NCBI GenBank assembly: GCA_016617855.1
Contig: JAECUM010009266.1
Coordinates: 18,026-82,025, forward strand
DNA from: Megalonaias nervosa
Taxonomy: Eukaryota; Mollusca; Bivalvia; Unionida; Unionidae
Direction of reading: 5' to 3'
DNA: 64,000 nucleotides
Shown here: positions 10,111 to 19,348 of the stretch, piece after piece
Numbering within the stretch: position 1 is the stretch's first letter
Layout of the letters: every line of letters begins with the position of its first letter
Program-made: the position numbers and the translations under genes
The notes under the pieces: generated by a model
Told to the model about the DNA's origin: nothing
Databases searched by the model: none
The model's input: only the letters and a program-made list of their open reading frames with translations

Positions 10111-10400
10111 TTTGGGAGTGGCTTTTTTTCCTTGGGGGTGACTTTTGGGGCATTAGGATCCTATTTTAAGAGGGAGCCAATAATGACCCCTCCTAGAAAA
10201 TCGCTTTCTCCAGGTTTCAAAACGATTTGCTTGTCGATGCCGGGATCTGCCAGTGGCGTCAAGGCTACATTGTTTCTGTTAACAACGCATTTAGTTTTGA
10301 TGAGGGATGTGAATGATGCCTTGAAGTAATTGACGTGCTGTCATCGTTAACCATAAGTCTCCTCTGAGACTGGCTTCTCAGACACGGGCACGTATTTGTG
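10110..10400 (-). pseudogene. Unrecognised fragment with GESDFLGGVIIGSL motif
   Basis: Between the basic Pro-rich frame and the ATPase C terminus the minus strand reads FKASFTSLIKTKCVVNRNNV and then LKPGESDFLGGVIIGSLL, followed by a Lys-rich tail. The Gly-rich hydrophobic motif looks protein-like and not random, but I cannot assign a family. It may be the start of the next gene (9,650-10,110), which would then have a glycine-rich N-terminal region and a basic, proline-rich remainder, cut by stops near 10,160 and 10,100. Confidence 0.3.
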
Positions 10401-11250
10401 GATTTTTTTTTCGCGACTGATGCCGTGCAAGGCACGAATCAATTTGACGGGAAGATGATACTGAAGGGATGATATTTTGACGATGTGTGAGACAGACCAG
10501 ACGTGTCAGATATTTTTATAGGTTTTTTTAAGTCGACGGGGACGTGTACACGGCAGGCCCTCCGTCTTGGCACCAGTGGTGAAACAGATGGGTACGTAAT
10601 CGCAAATAATTGGGGAGTAGTGGATTTTAAATCCACGAGTAAATAGGCTTGAGGGGTTTGAGTGGCATCGTCGTATGCATGAGTCAGCCAGGGAGTTCCT
10701 AACTGTTTGGCTAACTATTGCACTTGCGATTTATCTCTAAGGCTTTTTAAACAAGACCACATAATGAGCATTGAGACTGATGGTGCGATGGGCTTTACTT
10801 TGTTGAAACAAATTTTGGGTAATGTAAATAACACTGGCATTACGGTGATGCCCTTTGCGTTTAAATCACAGTTTAATGTCTTCTTTACCTTCTCCTAACA
10901 TGTCGTCGAAGATAACCGGATGGGTTTGACTGGGGTCAGAGACGATCCCGTCGTTTCCACAAACACAATGGAATCTACTTGACTTTCTCGCAGGGGGCTG
11001 TACGCCGATTGCCACCCTTTGTAACACCACACGATACGTTGAGGTGGACGATAGATAAAATGATTTTTATGTTCGATAAAAAGTTTGACAAATTCAGTTT
11101 TGCTGAACCACTCGGTCCAGCAATTAACATGTTAAAATAATGGCGAATATACAAGGCCTCCCAACTAGTACGATATAACTTTTCGTTCATGACTTTGAAA
11201 GTGGAGGAGGAGGTAACAGAGACAGCATCGGTAGCCAAAGTTCAGGGGAT
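10400..11250 (-). pseudogene. FtsK/A32-like packaging ATPase, frameshifted in the P-loop
   Basis: This is the genome-packaging ATPase that would pump DNA into the capsid. The N terminus reads MNEKLYRTSWEALYIRHYFN, followed directly by the Walker A region (LIAGPSGSA, 11,095-11,123). One base is missing inside that loop, so the following sequence is in another frame: EFVKLFIEHKNHFIY, RIVWCYKGWQSAYSPLRESQ, then the Walker B region around 10,895-10,910 after another shift. The last conserved blocks are HHRNASVIYITQNLFQQ, AHRTISLNAHYVVLFKSLRD and YDDATQTPQAYLLVDLKS. Stops and shifts occur at about 10,986, 10,885 and 10,715. The gene begins after a shared AT-rich spacer and is followed by small conserved proteins. 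Confidence 0.85.
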
Positions 11251-11369
11251 GTAACTTTTGAAACGAACACAGAGAAGACAAAAGATTTTATCTTTTTCAG
11301 GACACATTTATTTCAAAAAATTTTTAAAACTGAACACGAAAGTACAAAAATACATAAATGCCAAATGGT

Positions 11370-12130
11370 TCAGAACATTTATAAAATACACATCAAAACG
11401 ATCAAAGTAGAATATAAACAAGTGACTGTACAACATTTGTTGAGACAAAGGTGTGCAGTCCAAGGGTCACTGGGTAATATTCTTAGGGTCTCTACAACAC
11501 TTGGCACAGTCTCACAGGTGTCTTCCCGGAATGACCTTTCTTGGGTGTCGATGTCAATGAGAGTCTTGTCCTGAATGGGGTGGTTTTCCTCGCTGTCTGG
11601 ATATTCTGACTCTGTGGTTAAGACAGGTTTGAAACTTACTTTTTCCACTGAACGTTCGAAGTCATTAATACAAATCTTTGGCATAGTTTGCCACTTCTTT
11701 TGTCCAAGCCTCAAAAACAAAACTTTTCCAGTCACGTACATCTTGCCAGTGAGAATGTAAGTCACAAGCTACACGAGCATCTTCGTACACATCTTCCGTG
11801 ACTAAATGTTGACGAATCTTTTTTAATGGTAGAGACGTATCGAGAAGAAAGGGCAAGGCTTGTAACAGAATGAGTCTCTCGTGTACATTTAAAGGTACCA
11901 CACTCATGTTTTTGGCGGTAGGTACTGTTCGTAAAGAGTCCACAAGGAATCGGCCGGTAAACGAAATCGCAGAAAGGAAGTCACTAAGACACGCACCATA
12001 CGTCAACCCAAATTCAAAGGACACAGTTCTCGTAAAAAGTGTTGGTAATCCTCCACAGTCTGAATAACGTCATTGACGTCCTTCTACGGAATCTGTTGTA
12101 TCACAACTGATATTAGCAAGTTTTCATACC
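11370..12130 (-). pseudogene. Unrecognised Polinton gene
   Basis: Two long overlapping minus-strand frames (12,024-11,665 and 11,765-11,379) with a likely upstream start near 12,130 (VEDYQHFLRELCPLNLG in a third frame) look like one gene cut by two frameshifts. The first half reads ACLSDFLSAISFTGRFLVDS and VPLNVHERLILLQALPFLLD, largely helical. The second half is acidic (SEYPDSEENHPIQDKTLIDI) and ends CTVTCLYSTLIVLMCIL. About 240 residues in total. I recognise no family. It lies between the ATPase and the next unknown gene. Confidence 0.4.
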
Positions 12131-12209
12131 CTCTTTTGTTGAAGATAACAAATGTACTTTTTGAACAGAAGCGGTTTTATTTGAGTACCATACCAAAATT
12201 GTTTAGTCT

Positions 12210-12569
12210 CTAACTCACAAACCACACGCCACACAGACGTTTCCTCTTGAACCAAGATTTGTGCATGTAAAAGATTTTGTAAGTCTCTAACTCGTCCGTT
12301 GGAATTCGGTGTACTATGGTCACCATGTAAATAAAATGAGTGGCATCCAAACCTTTATGAATCTCACGTGATTCAGCAATATCTGAACATTGGAACAATT
12401 TGAAATGAATTAATCCTCTGATACCATTCAGGTACCAGTGATTCCAACATCGGTGACGTAAAGGATGCGATTGTTCTTTGCGTTTGACTTGTATTTTGAC
12501 AAACTCTTGGTAAATGCGTTCTCTCAACTCCACAGGCAAACCACGAATGTTGTCTTGTAAAGTATCCAC
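12210..12569 (-). CDS. Unrecognised Polinton gene, possible F-box-like N terminus
   Basis: An open frame of 119 codons from an ATG at 12,569. It begins MDTLQDNIRGLPVELRERIY, a leucine/proline pattern that resembles the first helix of F-box-like domains; this similarity is weak. The remainder has many aromatic and basic residues (HRCWNHWYLNGIRGLIHFKL, YMHKSWFKRKRLCGVWFVS). No stops break it. It lies between the BIR gene and the 11.4-12.1 kb gene, with short spacers. Function unknown. Confidence 0.4.
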   Translation of the reverse strand: MDTLQDNIRGLPVELRERIYQEFVKIQVKRKEQSHPLRHRCWNHWYLNGIRGLIHFKLFQCSDIAESREIHKGLDATHFIYMVTIVHRIPTDELETYKIFYMHKSWFKRKRLCGVWFVS

Positions 12570-13029
12570 GAAGAGACTACTGCGGTCCCACTAAAGTTAA
12601 GTAGTGACAGTGCACCATCGAGCATGTTCCAGGCAAGCCGAATCTTTCTGCTCCCACTCGTGAAGTGAAACACCGCAACTTAAGTAGTTGACTTTATCAC
12701 CTTCGCCCAAGTAGACAAATCCAGTACTGGTTAGTTCTTCGGGGGTAGGTCCTCCCAGATATTTGGGCCACTTTCCTTTGAACGTTTGGAATTGACTTTC
12801 AAAGTCGCAGTATCCAGACATGCGAGCAGGCAATGAATATTCTTCTTTTATAGGCTCATTTCGATGAAGAAGTGGTAATCCATGAAATAGTTTGCTCAGG
12901 CATGGATGACATCCGTAGGCTAGTAGCTGTACAGTAGTATGAAGTTGAGGAAACAAAAACAGTAAAGTGATAAGGTGTACTGCAACATGTGGCATCGCTT
13001 TCGCATCCGTCAGGTTTGACACGGTAGGT

Positions 13030-13092
<63 letters not shown>

Positions 13093-13285
13093 ATAGTAGT
13101 AGTAGTAGTACTAGTAGTAGTAGTAATAGCGAATTCTCATGAGGTCCTGCTGAATCGTTGAGGTCACAGCGTACGGCATCCCTGTAATCGCAAGGCACAG
13201 CATCGCAATCCACTTGAGAATCACCGAACTTGAATATTTCTCTTTGAAAAGATTCATCTTTCTCTCTTGGCAAATGCAGCGACAA
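12570..13285 (-). pseudogene. BIR-domain (IAP-like) gene 1 with poly-Leu insertion
   Basis: The minus strand encodes a baculovirus-IAP-repeat domain. The segment FESQFQTFKGKWPKYLGG is followed by STGFVYLGEGDKVNYLSCG and SLHEWEQKDSACLEHARW, which is the BIR order: Arg/Phe helix, GFxYxG, CG, W-E, and the His of the zinc site. The first zinc Cys position is Tyr (VNYLSCG) and a small deletion after HARW shifts the frame so that the last Cys falls in another frame (HCHYL). Upstream sequence (VAVHLITLLFLFPQLH) is hydrophobic, and further upstream a TAG microsatellite reads as a run of Leu codons. BIR domains bind caspases or IAP-binding motifs; here the zinc site is broken. There is no RING sequence visible. 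Confidence 0.75.
13029..13126. repeat. (TAG)n microsatellite inside BIR gene 1
   Basis: About 33 units of a trinucleotide repeat with a few interruptions (taa, cta). On the gene strand it reads CTA/CTACTA and so encodes poly-Leu without shifting the frame. Confidence 0.95.
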
Positions 13286-13399
13286 TGAACGATCGGTCTT
13301 GGAGGTTTACCCTTTTTATACTAGCCGTAATGAAGTCTCGAGCTTGTACATCTTTCCTTTTTTATGCCTAATTTTGGAAGTCTTCTTTTTTTCTTCCTG

Positions 13400-13835
13400 G
13401 ACAAAGGTACTACCTTGTCTAAGGTACCTTCACAAACGTACCGCAGTGTGATGGGTGGAAAGGCCATAGAAAGGTAAGGACAGTGAGGAGACCATCGACT
13501 ATGTACCAGAATAGCTGAACCATACTCAACGTCCGATCACAACTGAAACACTATACTTCGTATCCCAATCCAGTCTCAGGTCCCAAGTAGACAAATCCTG
13601 TTGAGGCTAAAACATTCTGAGTAGGTAATCCTTCCCTATCCTTGGGGCATTTTTTAAACGTTTCCATTCGACTGGCACAATCACAATAATCAGACAAGAA
13701 GACAGGAAAATTGCATTGATTGAACTTGGAGTTTGCAGAGGGTCTCACACTCGATTCTTGCTGAGTCGAAGTTATCTTTCTTGTTGGTGGCCATCGTCTT
13801 GGAACCATTATTGATTCCAGTGTGTCCGTAAGGTA
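13400..13835 (-). pseudogene. BIR-domain (IAP-like) gene 2
   Basis: A second BIR domain directly after the polymerase C terminus. It reads SDYCDCASRMETFKKCPKD, then NVLASTGFVYLGPETG, a stop, then CFSCDRTLS (the first two zinc Cys), and after a frameshift HSRWSPHCPYL with the His-x6-Cys end of the zinc site. So all four zinc ligands can be seen, but in two frames with a stop between them. The similarity to BIR gene 1 (both have the ASTGFVYLG or TSTGFVYLG block) points to a tandem duplication within the element. Sequence further downstream decays into a C/T-rich stretch near 13,380. Confidence 0.7.
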
Positions 13836-16800
13836 AGATGAATTAGTTGGGAAGTTGCACTCGCTTCTGGTACACGATTTGATACAGTTTTTCCAAGGGA
13901 CGATTGACAATTTTGTGTGTGGTTAAACTTACAATCTTGTCAGGTTGGTAGGTGGTCACTTTAAACTGTTGATCCTCTCCAGATTGCAAGGCTTCTTTCA
14001 ATACCCTAAAGTTGACCACTTGACTGGTGCGATACTTTAGAGTCAATCCTTTCACTTTACACTCGATGTGTACTTTTCCTTGTTGGTCCCGATATTCGTA
14101 GACGTAGTTGTTTGGACCACCACTAGCAAAACTTAGAATCTTGCCGTCCGGGTGCTCGTTGGTCCAGGTTCCTAAATGGTCTCCTTCGATTTCAGGGTGA
14201 CGGTGACCAAGGCGATAGATGTAGATTCATCTGTCAGTGTCAAATACAGGACACGATCTCCAAACAGATCTAAGGCTTCGTACAATGTTAAGCGAGTATG
14301 GGCTGTCACGTAAGCTGCAAATGATGACATTTCCAAATTCGTCCGCCTGTACAAAGTCCATTTCTTCTTCGTAATTGACTAGGATCAAGTCCCCACGAAT
14401 GATGTCCAAATGCTTGATGTATTTCTTTTGTCTTGAATCATCGGGAAGTAACGGGACTGTTCTGTCAAATACTCCGTCCTGGGTAGACACGGATGTTGTG
14501 CCTTTTTCCCCCTAAAACAATTTAACATCACTTTGGCAAACGATCACCTTCCTTCGTTTTTCTCTACGTGGTCTAAAGTGATGCCTTCCTGCTCAAAGTA
14601 TTTCTCTTTGAAATTCCTTTGGACTTCGAAAGACTGACACCAGGAAATTTAACATCACTTTGGCAAACGATCACCTTCCTTCGGTTTTCTCTACGTGGTC
14701 TAAAGTGATGCCTTCCTGCTCAAAGTATTTCTCTTTGAAATTCCTTTGGACTTCGAAAGACTGACACCAGGAAGTAAAGCCGCTGCCTTGTTTCAAAATG
14801 GCATCCACGTAGTCTGTGAAAATGCCTTTCTGAGTCTCGTGGCCATTGTGGCATTGTTCTGTCTTGGGAAAATGGTAAATTTCGTACACTTCTAACAATT
14901 GGTATCCCAGGTCCACAGCTTTGAACAATTCTACTCTGACCCACGTTCCTGTCAAGACGCGTTCTTCTTGGCTGTGCTGACAAGGCTGGTATTGGTTGTA
15001 CGTTTCGGCACAAATACTACTCAAGGGAAACATCAGTTTTCCTTGGCAATGGTGAGGCAAAACTGGATGGTACAAGCCCGTGGGAGGCAAGACTTTACAT
15101 TTAGTCAATCCTTCATATTGTCGAATGTTTTCCACGTCGAAGTGTTCCGTCAGCAATTGTAGGTGCCCTGCGGAAAAGTGACAATATTTGCACACGTAAG
15201 GATACAGTAAACACACGTCCAAGTATTTGATTTCTTCTCCTTTCTTCTCCGAGAAATAAGCAACTTTTAAACTCGTACAAGATCGTAGGGTTTTCTAAGT
15301 CCCAGACATCCACGGAATACGTTCCGATGGTCTTTTCGCCTCCTTCGTTTCGAGCATGTTGGATCCATTTGTCTTCCTTGTCACACAAATAATTTAGGCA
15401 GCGTAGAGCTTTGACCGAGTATTGACGTTTGACAAAGTTCGTCGTTTGAGGGCGTATTACAGCCAGGATCTTCCCGGGAATGAATCGTTTGCAATACACT
15501 AAGGAGCACGCTTTGGCAATGGTGCAGGTTTCTTCCAAAGGACCGATCCCTCCGTGCTCCATGAACAATTCTCGAAATGTTCCACGGCATCGCCATAAAA
15601 TGTCCACGTCGGAACGACAATACTTTAACATTTCTTCCTGAAAGTCGAAGGAGTCCGAAGTGTGAGTTTGGTATTCTCGTTGTTCGGTGCTCATGTTGTC
15701 GTGGGTCATAGCAGTGAGCATCAGGCAAATGGGATAGAACGGCGTGTTGATTTGCTTCGGTATTGAAAAATTTGCGAAAAATATTCTCTGACCATTTCTG
15801 TCATTCCAAATGTTTTAGGCATTCGACTCAAAGACATGGCCAAGTAAATCATCGAATCTTTAAACTGTACTTGCGCCACTTGCATAGAAATGAGCTTGGC
15901 TCTGTTCAAAGGCACTTGAGGACGTTCGGTACTTTGTTTCGTATAGTATTTGAGATGAAACTGTCCATCGTATCCCGAGAAATTGTGAGGTATCACCGTG
16001 GTATAATGATGGCAATTTCCATAACGTTCGATGTCCTCTTGACTCCACGTTTCGTGGATAGGGTCTAAGATCCATTGGGCAAAATCAGCCAGCGTGTTAG
16101 GTGCCCGAAAGATTTTTTTACGTCCTCCAGTAATCTTGCTACAGTGAAGGCAATGACTAAAGATAGGTTCTCAGATGCACTTCTCGCACGCTGGATGAGC
16201 CACGCAAAAATCAGGAATGTGAATGCCTGTCTCTTGCATGCATTCGAAATCGAAAAAGAAGAAATTGCCTTTCCTCTTGTGGTCATCTTCTTCCTCCTGT
16301 TTGGGTTGATAATTTTGAATGTAGCATTCGTGTTCCAAGTCCACGATTTGGTTACAAATGTGACATCGTTTCCTTCCTGAACTTACGTGCGCCTTGTTAC
16401 TATTGGTACATATGCCTTGTCCACACAATCTCAGGAGTTGACACGCACTTTTCCGCTGTGAACCTAGCGTCTTCAGATGTTGGTAACAGGTTGGACTGAC
16501 AACTGTTTGCTGACAAGCCGGGCAATGCACTCGTTTTTGTCCTTCGCCAAGACAGGGTTTAGAGGCTAAACATCTCCCACATTTCGATCCACAATATTTG
16601 TGTTGCTCTTGCTCGTTATAGCCATAGTAACATTTCTCAATAGTAACCGTATCCCAGGAATCCGGTGATAGACGTGAATGTATTTTCCGTCTTTGCAATC
16701 TTTTCCTCGAAACAACAGAGGTCCGCGCACTTCTTGATGGTGCACTCTCAAGGTGTATTGTGGTGCTAAGACTTCTTGCAATTTTTGCATTTCAGGAATG

Positions 16801-17628
16801 CCACAGGGTGTCTTTGGACTGGCCAGCTTGCTATAACAGGAGTTCTGCTTCTCTTGGCTGTTTGGCTCCGTTCGAGTTTTAAATAGTTTGCCAGGCTCTT
16901 TTCCATTCTGCCGTATCATTTTTGTCAGCATACGTTCGTCCCACCACGATGGCACGGGCTAAATACATCTTGTCTTGAAGGCTGTTAATTCGGACGAGAC
17001 TATGTTTGGTTCTGCAAAGGTCGTCCACCAATAACACTTTTCTGCGTTGTCCGGTAACTTTGGGAAGAAAAACGTGGGCCATGTACAGTGTCGCTTTTCC
17101 ATCAGTAATGTGAAACTTGTTGCTGAACTGCTGAACGTGTTGAATCTTGTCGATGATTTTGGAAGGTGTCGGTTCTGATGGGCTGCTAAACCCGATCCAA
17201 ACGGAGGACTTTAGACTGTCGGCACAAATAGAAAGTGTCAAGCGATCGTCTTCGTTGGCTCGAGATTGCCCGTCCATTGTATTTAATAAAGAAATCCACA
17301 AATCGGTGATGAACCCCTCTGTTTTCTCTAGTGGTACGTCTGACATGAAACCAATAAATTTCACCGTGTACGTGTAGGCTGTGGTTCTAAATTTTCTACA
17401 GGAGGGTTTATCCATATCTCGAATGTGGTAGCAGTTTTGAGGTGTTACTGGTGGTGGACTTTGGTTTGGCGTAAACTCTCAGGGTCTGGATTCTGACTCA
17501 CTCATGTCGTCTTCAAATTCGCTGGCATGGATCTGAGCCAAGACTTCAGCTACTGTGCGAGGCGATAGGACACGTTTCTTCCTCTTACTTTCTTCTCCTT
17601 TCTTCACGAAATGATGCGATCGTTTCAT
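13815..17628 (-). pseudogene. Protein-primed family B DNA polymerase (Polinton polB), broken
   Basis: The replicative polymerase of the element, about 1,250 codons from ATG 17,628-17,626. Parts in order: a basic N terminus (MKRSHHFVKKGEESKRKK) with a TGA near 17,479; an N-terminal domain (17,415-16,880; DSLKSSVWIGFSSPSEPTPS, DKMYLARAIVVGRTYADK); a Cys/His-rich zinc region (CPACQQTVVSPTC, CHICNQIVDLEHEC); Exo I FFFFDFECMQETG (16,265-16,230); Exo II HNFSGYDGQFHLKYY; Exo III YCRSDVDILW; polymerase motif A DVCLLYPYVCKY (about 15,220); motif B near 14,520; motif C at 14,233-14,241 (DTD), where a one-base loss and a stop break the catalytic loop; and the C terminus (VSLTTHKIVNRPLEKLYQIV, to 13,840). 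At least six frameshifts or stops, plus a 127-bp tandem duplication. Confidence 0.93.
14520..14773. repeat. 127-bp tandem duplication within polB
   Basis: Positions 14,520-14,646 and 14,647-14,773 are near-identical (I see one clear base difference, in the t-run after ccttccttcg). The unit is 127 bp, not a multiple of three, so it adds a frameshift between motif A and motif B of the polymerase. Confidence 0.95.
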
Positions 17629-17769
17629 CTTGATTGCAAAATGTCAACTGACTGCATTTTAAACGTCATGGTCCCGTATATACATAAATGTAAGGTGAGT
17701 GTCTTCCGTATATAAAGGGTCAGTGTCTTCACTCAAAGTATTCATTTCATTCTCAATCCTACCAGAAAG
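17629..17769. promoter_or_regulatory. Divergent promoter between polB and CCHC gene
   Basis: The 141 bp between the polB start (minus) and the CCHC gene start (plus) contain two TATA-like boxes about 35 bp apart: cgtatatacataaatg (about 17,674-17,690, TATATAC on the minus strand) and cgtatataaaggg (17,707-17,719, plus strand). Each is 45-65 bp from the start codon it would serve. The sequence gtcttc recurs three times nearby (17,701, 17,727, and in gtgtcttc contexts). Assignment to each gene is inference from spacing. Confidence 0.5.
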
Positions 17770-18162
17770 ATGGAAGAGCCAACACAGACCGAACTTCTGA
17801 TCAAAGCATTGCGAGGTGTCATGAGAAGGTTTTCTTCAGGGAAGCCGACGGACTACTCGCCCTCCTTTCGTGATGAAAGTCAAGATGCTTGCTATATCTG
17901 TCAGAAGAAAGGGCATTGGTCTTCTGAATGTGCACCGTCAAAGGAAGACAAGCGTAAAAAAGAGACAAAGGTCAAGATCCCAGTTACTATTGTCAAGAGA
18001 AAGGACATTAGTCTTCAGACTACCCTAATAAAAAAGAGAACTGATCAAAGAAACAAGAGGAGCAGGAGAAGAGGGCTTCCGAACATGAAGACGAACACTG
18101 CGATAAGGAGGAAGAACCCAGACCCACCCGAAAGAGAAGAAAAGAAGACGAGAAGAAAGTGA
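17770..18162 (+). CDS. CCHC zinc-knuckle basic protein
   Basis: An open frame of 130 codons on the plus strand, divergent from polB. The N-terminal part is MEEPTQTELLIKALRGVMRR. Residues 38-51 are CYICQKKGHWSSEC, a perfect C-x2-C-x4-H-x4-C zinc knuckle as in retroviral nucleocapsid and cellular RNA-binding proteins. The rest is very basic (NKRSRRRGLPNMKTNTAIRR, REEKKTRRK). It would bind single-stranded nucleic acid. After the stop, Lys/Glu-rich sequence continues in other frames to about 18,230, so the gene may have been longer. A TATA box precedes it by about 60 bp. The neighbouring polymerase suggests an accessory role in replication or RNA handling; that is inference. Confidence 0.6.
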   Translation: MEEPTQTELLIKALRGVMRRFSSGKPTDYSPSFRDESQDACYICQKKGHWSSECAPSKEDKRKKETKVKIPVTIVKRKDISLQTTLIKKRTDQRNKRSRRRGLPNMKTNTAIRRKNPDPPEREEKKTRRK

Positions 18163-18599
18163 GGAAGAAGAAGAGTTGGAAAAAGCAGTGAAAGTGAAGA
18201 AATTCAAACAAGGGGAGAGTTAAAGGAAAAGAAGAAGCTAATGAACTTTTTACAGTGTTGTGTTGTGAAATTGGATTGCAAATGTTTACTGAGAATATGC
18301 CATAAAGAAAAACGTAAGTATCTCTTGGTTTTGATTTATATAATCAATATAAGAACCTACACTCACGCACTCACACACGTACTGTATGGGAAAAAAGGGA
18401 TTTGAGTTTTATTTGATTTTGGCAAACAAATGGGTGGCCCTGGAAAAGACCGTTTTTTTTTTGTTTTTTTTTTAAAAAAAAAAAAAACAAAACTCAGGAA
18501 CGGGATGTAATGCGCCTTAACTGCCCTATCCCTTTGCCACGGCCAAGGGATACTTCCTGACCTGTTACTGTCGATGATTTGGTAGAAATCACTAGTGTT
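18163..18599. other. Non-coding stretch with A/T hairpin
   Basis: After the CCHC gene the sequence holds a Lys/Glu-coding tail in other frames, a possible poly(A)-type region (aataaa-like at about 18,301), and at 18,452-18,490 a T-run then an A-run, together able to fold back (ttttg-t10 with a14-caaaa). No gene is seen. Confidence 0.5.
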
Positions 18600-19063
18600 G
18601 TTATCTCAGGCATAGTGGGAGTGTGGACGGGGTTGAACTGTTTGGCCCGGGAAGGTCTTTTTCTCTTGGGTCGTATTAAAGAAGTCGATACATTTCTTTC
18701 AGACTCCTTAACTCTGCCAAAATGTCTAAGAATACCTTCACCGTTTGACTTTCACTGTCCTCCTTCTCTCTTAGACCTTGTTTATTCTCTGCTTTTTCTT
18801 CCTGTCTTTTTGTTCTTGACTCTACTTCTCCTTGCTGTTGCTATTGAATGAGATAGGCTTGTTCTGCTTCTTTCTGCTGTTGCAAAAATTTCTCCCAAGT
18901 CTTCTTTCTGCCTCTGTTTAAATTCCTCGACGTGCGGTAAGGAAGGAGAAAGCGGCAAAGGTGCTGGTACCGGAACAAATTCTTGTGAAGAGAGAAAATC
19001 CGCTAACTCCCAACTAAAATCGTTCTCTTCTGGAAGCAGGACTGTGGTTGTTTTAGTAGCCAT
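18600..19063 (-). pseudogene. Acidic protein with basic C-terminal NLS-like patch
   Basis: From ATG 19,063-19,061 the minus strand reads MATKTTTVLLPEENDFSWEL then FLSSQEFVPVPAPLPLSPSL, an acidic and Pro-rich N terminus, then Glu/Gln/Lys-rich helical sequence in which frames shift (EEFKQRQKEDLGEIF; further on QTVKVFLDILAELRSLKEMY), and near the end PKRKRPSRAKQFN, a good nuclear-localisation-type cluster. No family is recognised. Acidic/hydrophobic N terminus plus NLS could be a transcription activator; this is inference from composition. It faces the plus-strand gene at 19,349 across a 285-bp spacer that holds a CRE site and TATA boxes. Confidence 0.4.
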
Positions 19064-19168
19064 CACTCCTTGTCTCCACGGCCGGTGCACCCCAATTCGT
19101 CGTCTTCGTAGTTTCCGTCATGTTCTAACAATGTTGCATGGATTCACTGCGCACTGACGCTAGCGCAC

Positions 19169-19192
19169 CTATAAAGAGAATATGACGTCATA
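19169..19192. promoter_or_regulatory. TATA-like box and CRE/ATF palindrome
   Basis: ctataaagag (19,169-19,178) is followed by the perfect 12-bp palindrome tatgacgtcata (19,181-19,192), which contains TGACGTCA, the consensus CREB/ATF site. It lies in the spacer between the divergent acidic-protein gene and the small basic gene. Function here is inference from the match. Confidence 0.6.
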
Positions 19193-19207
19193 GGCAGCTC
19201 TCTTCGG

Positions 19208-19306
19208 ATTGGAAGACAAACTCCGCGCTGTGACTGAATTTTGTAACGTGTGTTAGGATTGGTGAAAGAACTCAATCCGTTTCCATCCGCTCTTCCGCCA
19301 TAAATA
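19208..19306 (+). promoter_or_regulatory. Promoter with two inverted CCAAT boxes and TATA box
   Basis: Two attgg (inverted CCAAT) boxes at 19,208-19,212 and 19,258-19,262 precede a TATA-like cataaata at 19,299-19,306, which lies 43 bp before the ATG at 19,349. This arrangement is like that of animal replication-dependent histone genes. Confidence 0.5.
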
Positions 19307-19348
19307 ACCGCAGTTCACCTCATTCCATTCAACTGTTCTCGTCACAAG

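Noticed and set aside
12967..13285. Open frames made of Val or Leu runs
   Set aside because: The runs are the (TAG)n microsatellite. Only the BIR part of the minus frame is taken as coding.
15763..16380. Plus-strand frames opposite polB
   Set aside because: Antisense shadows of the exonuclease domain and zinc region.
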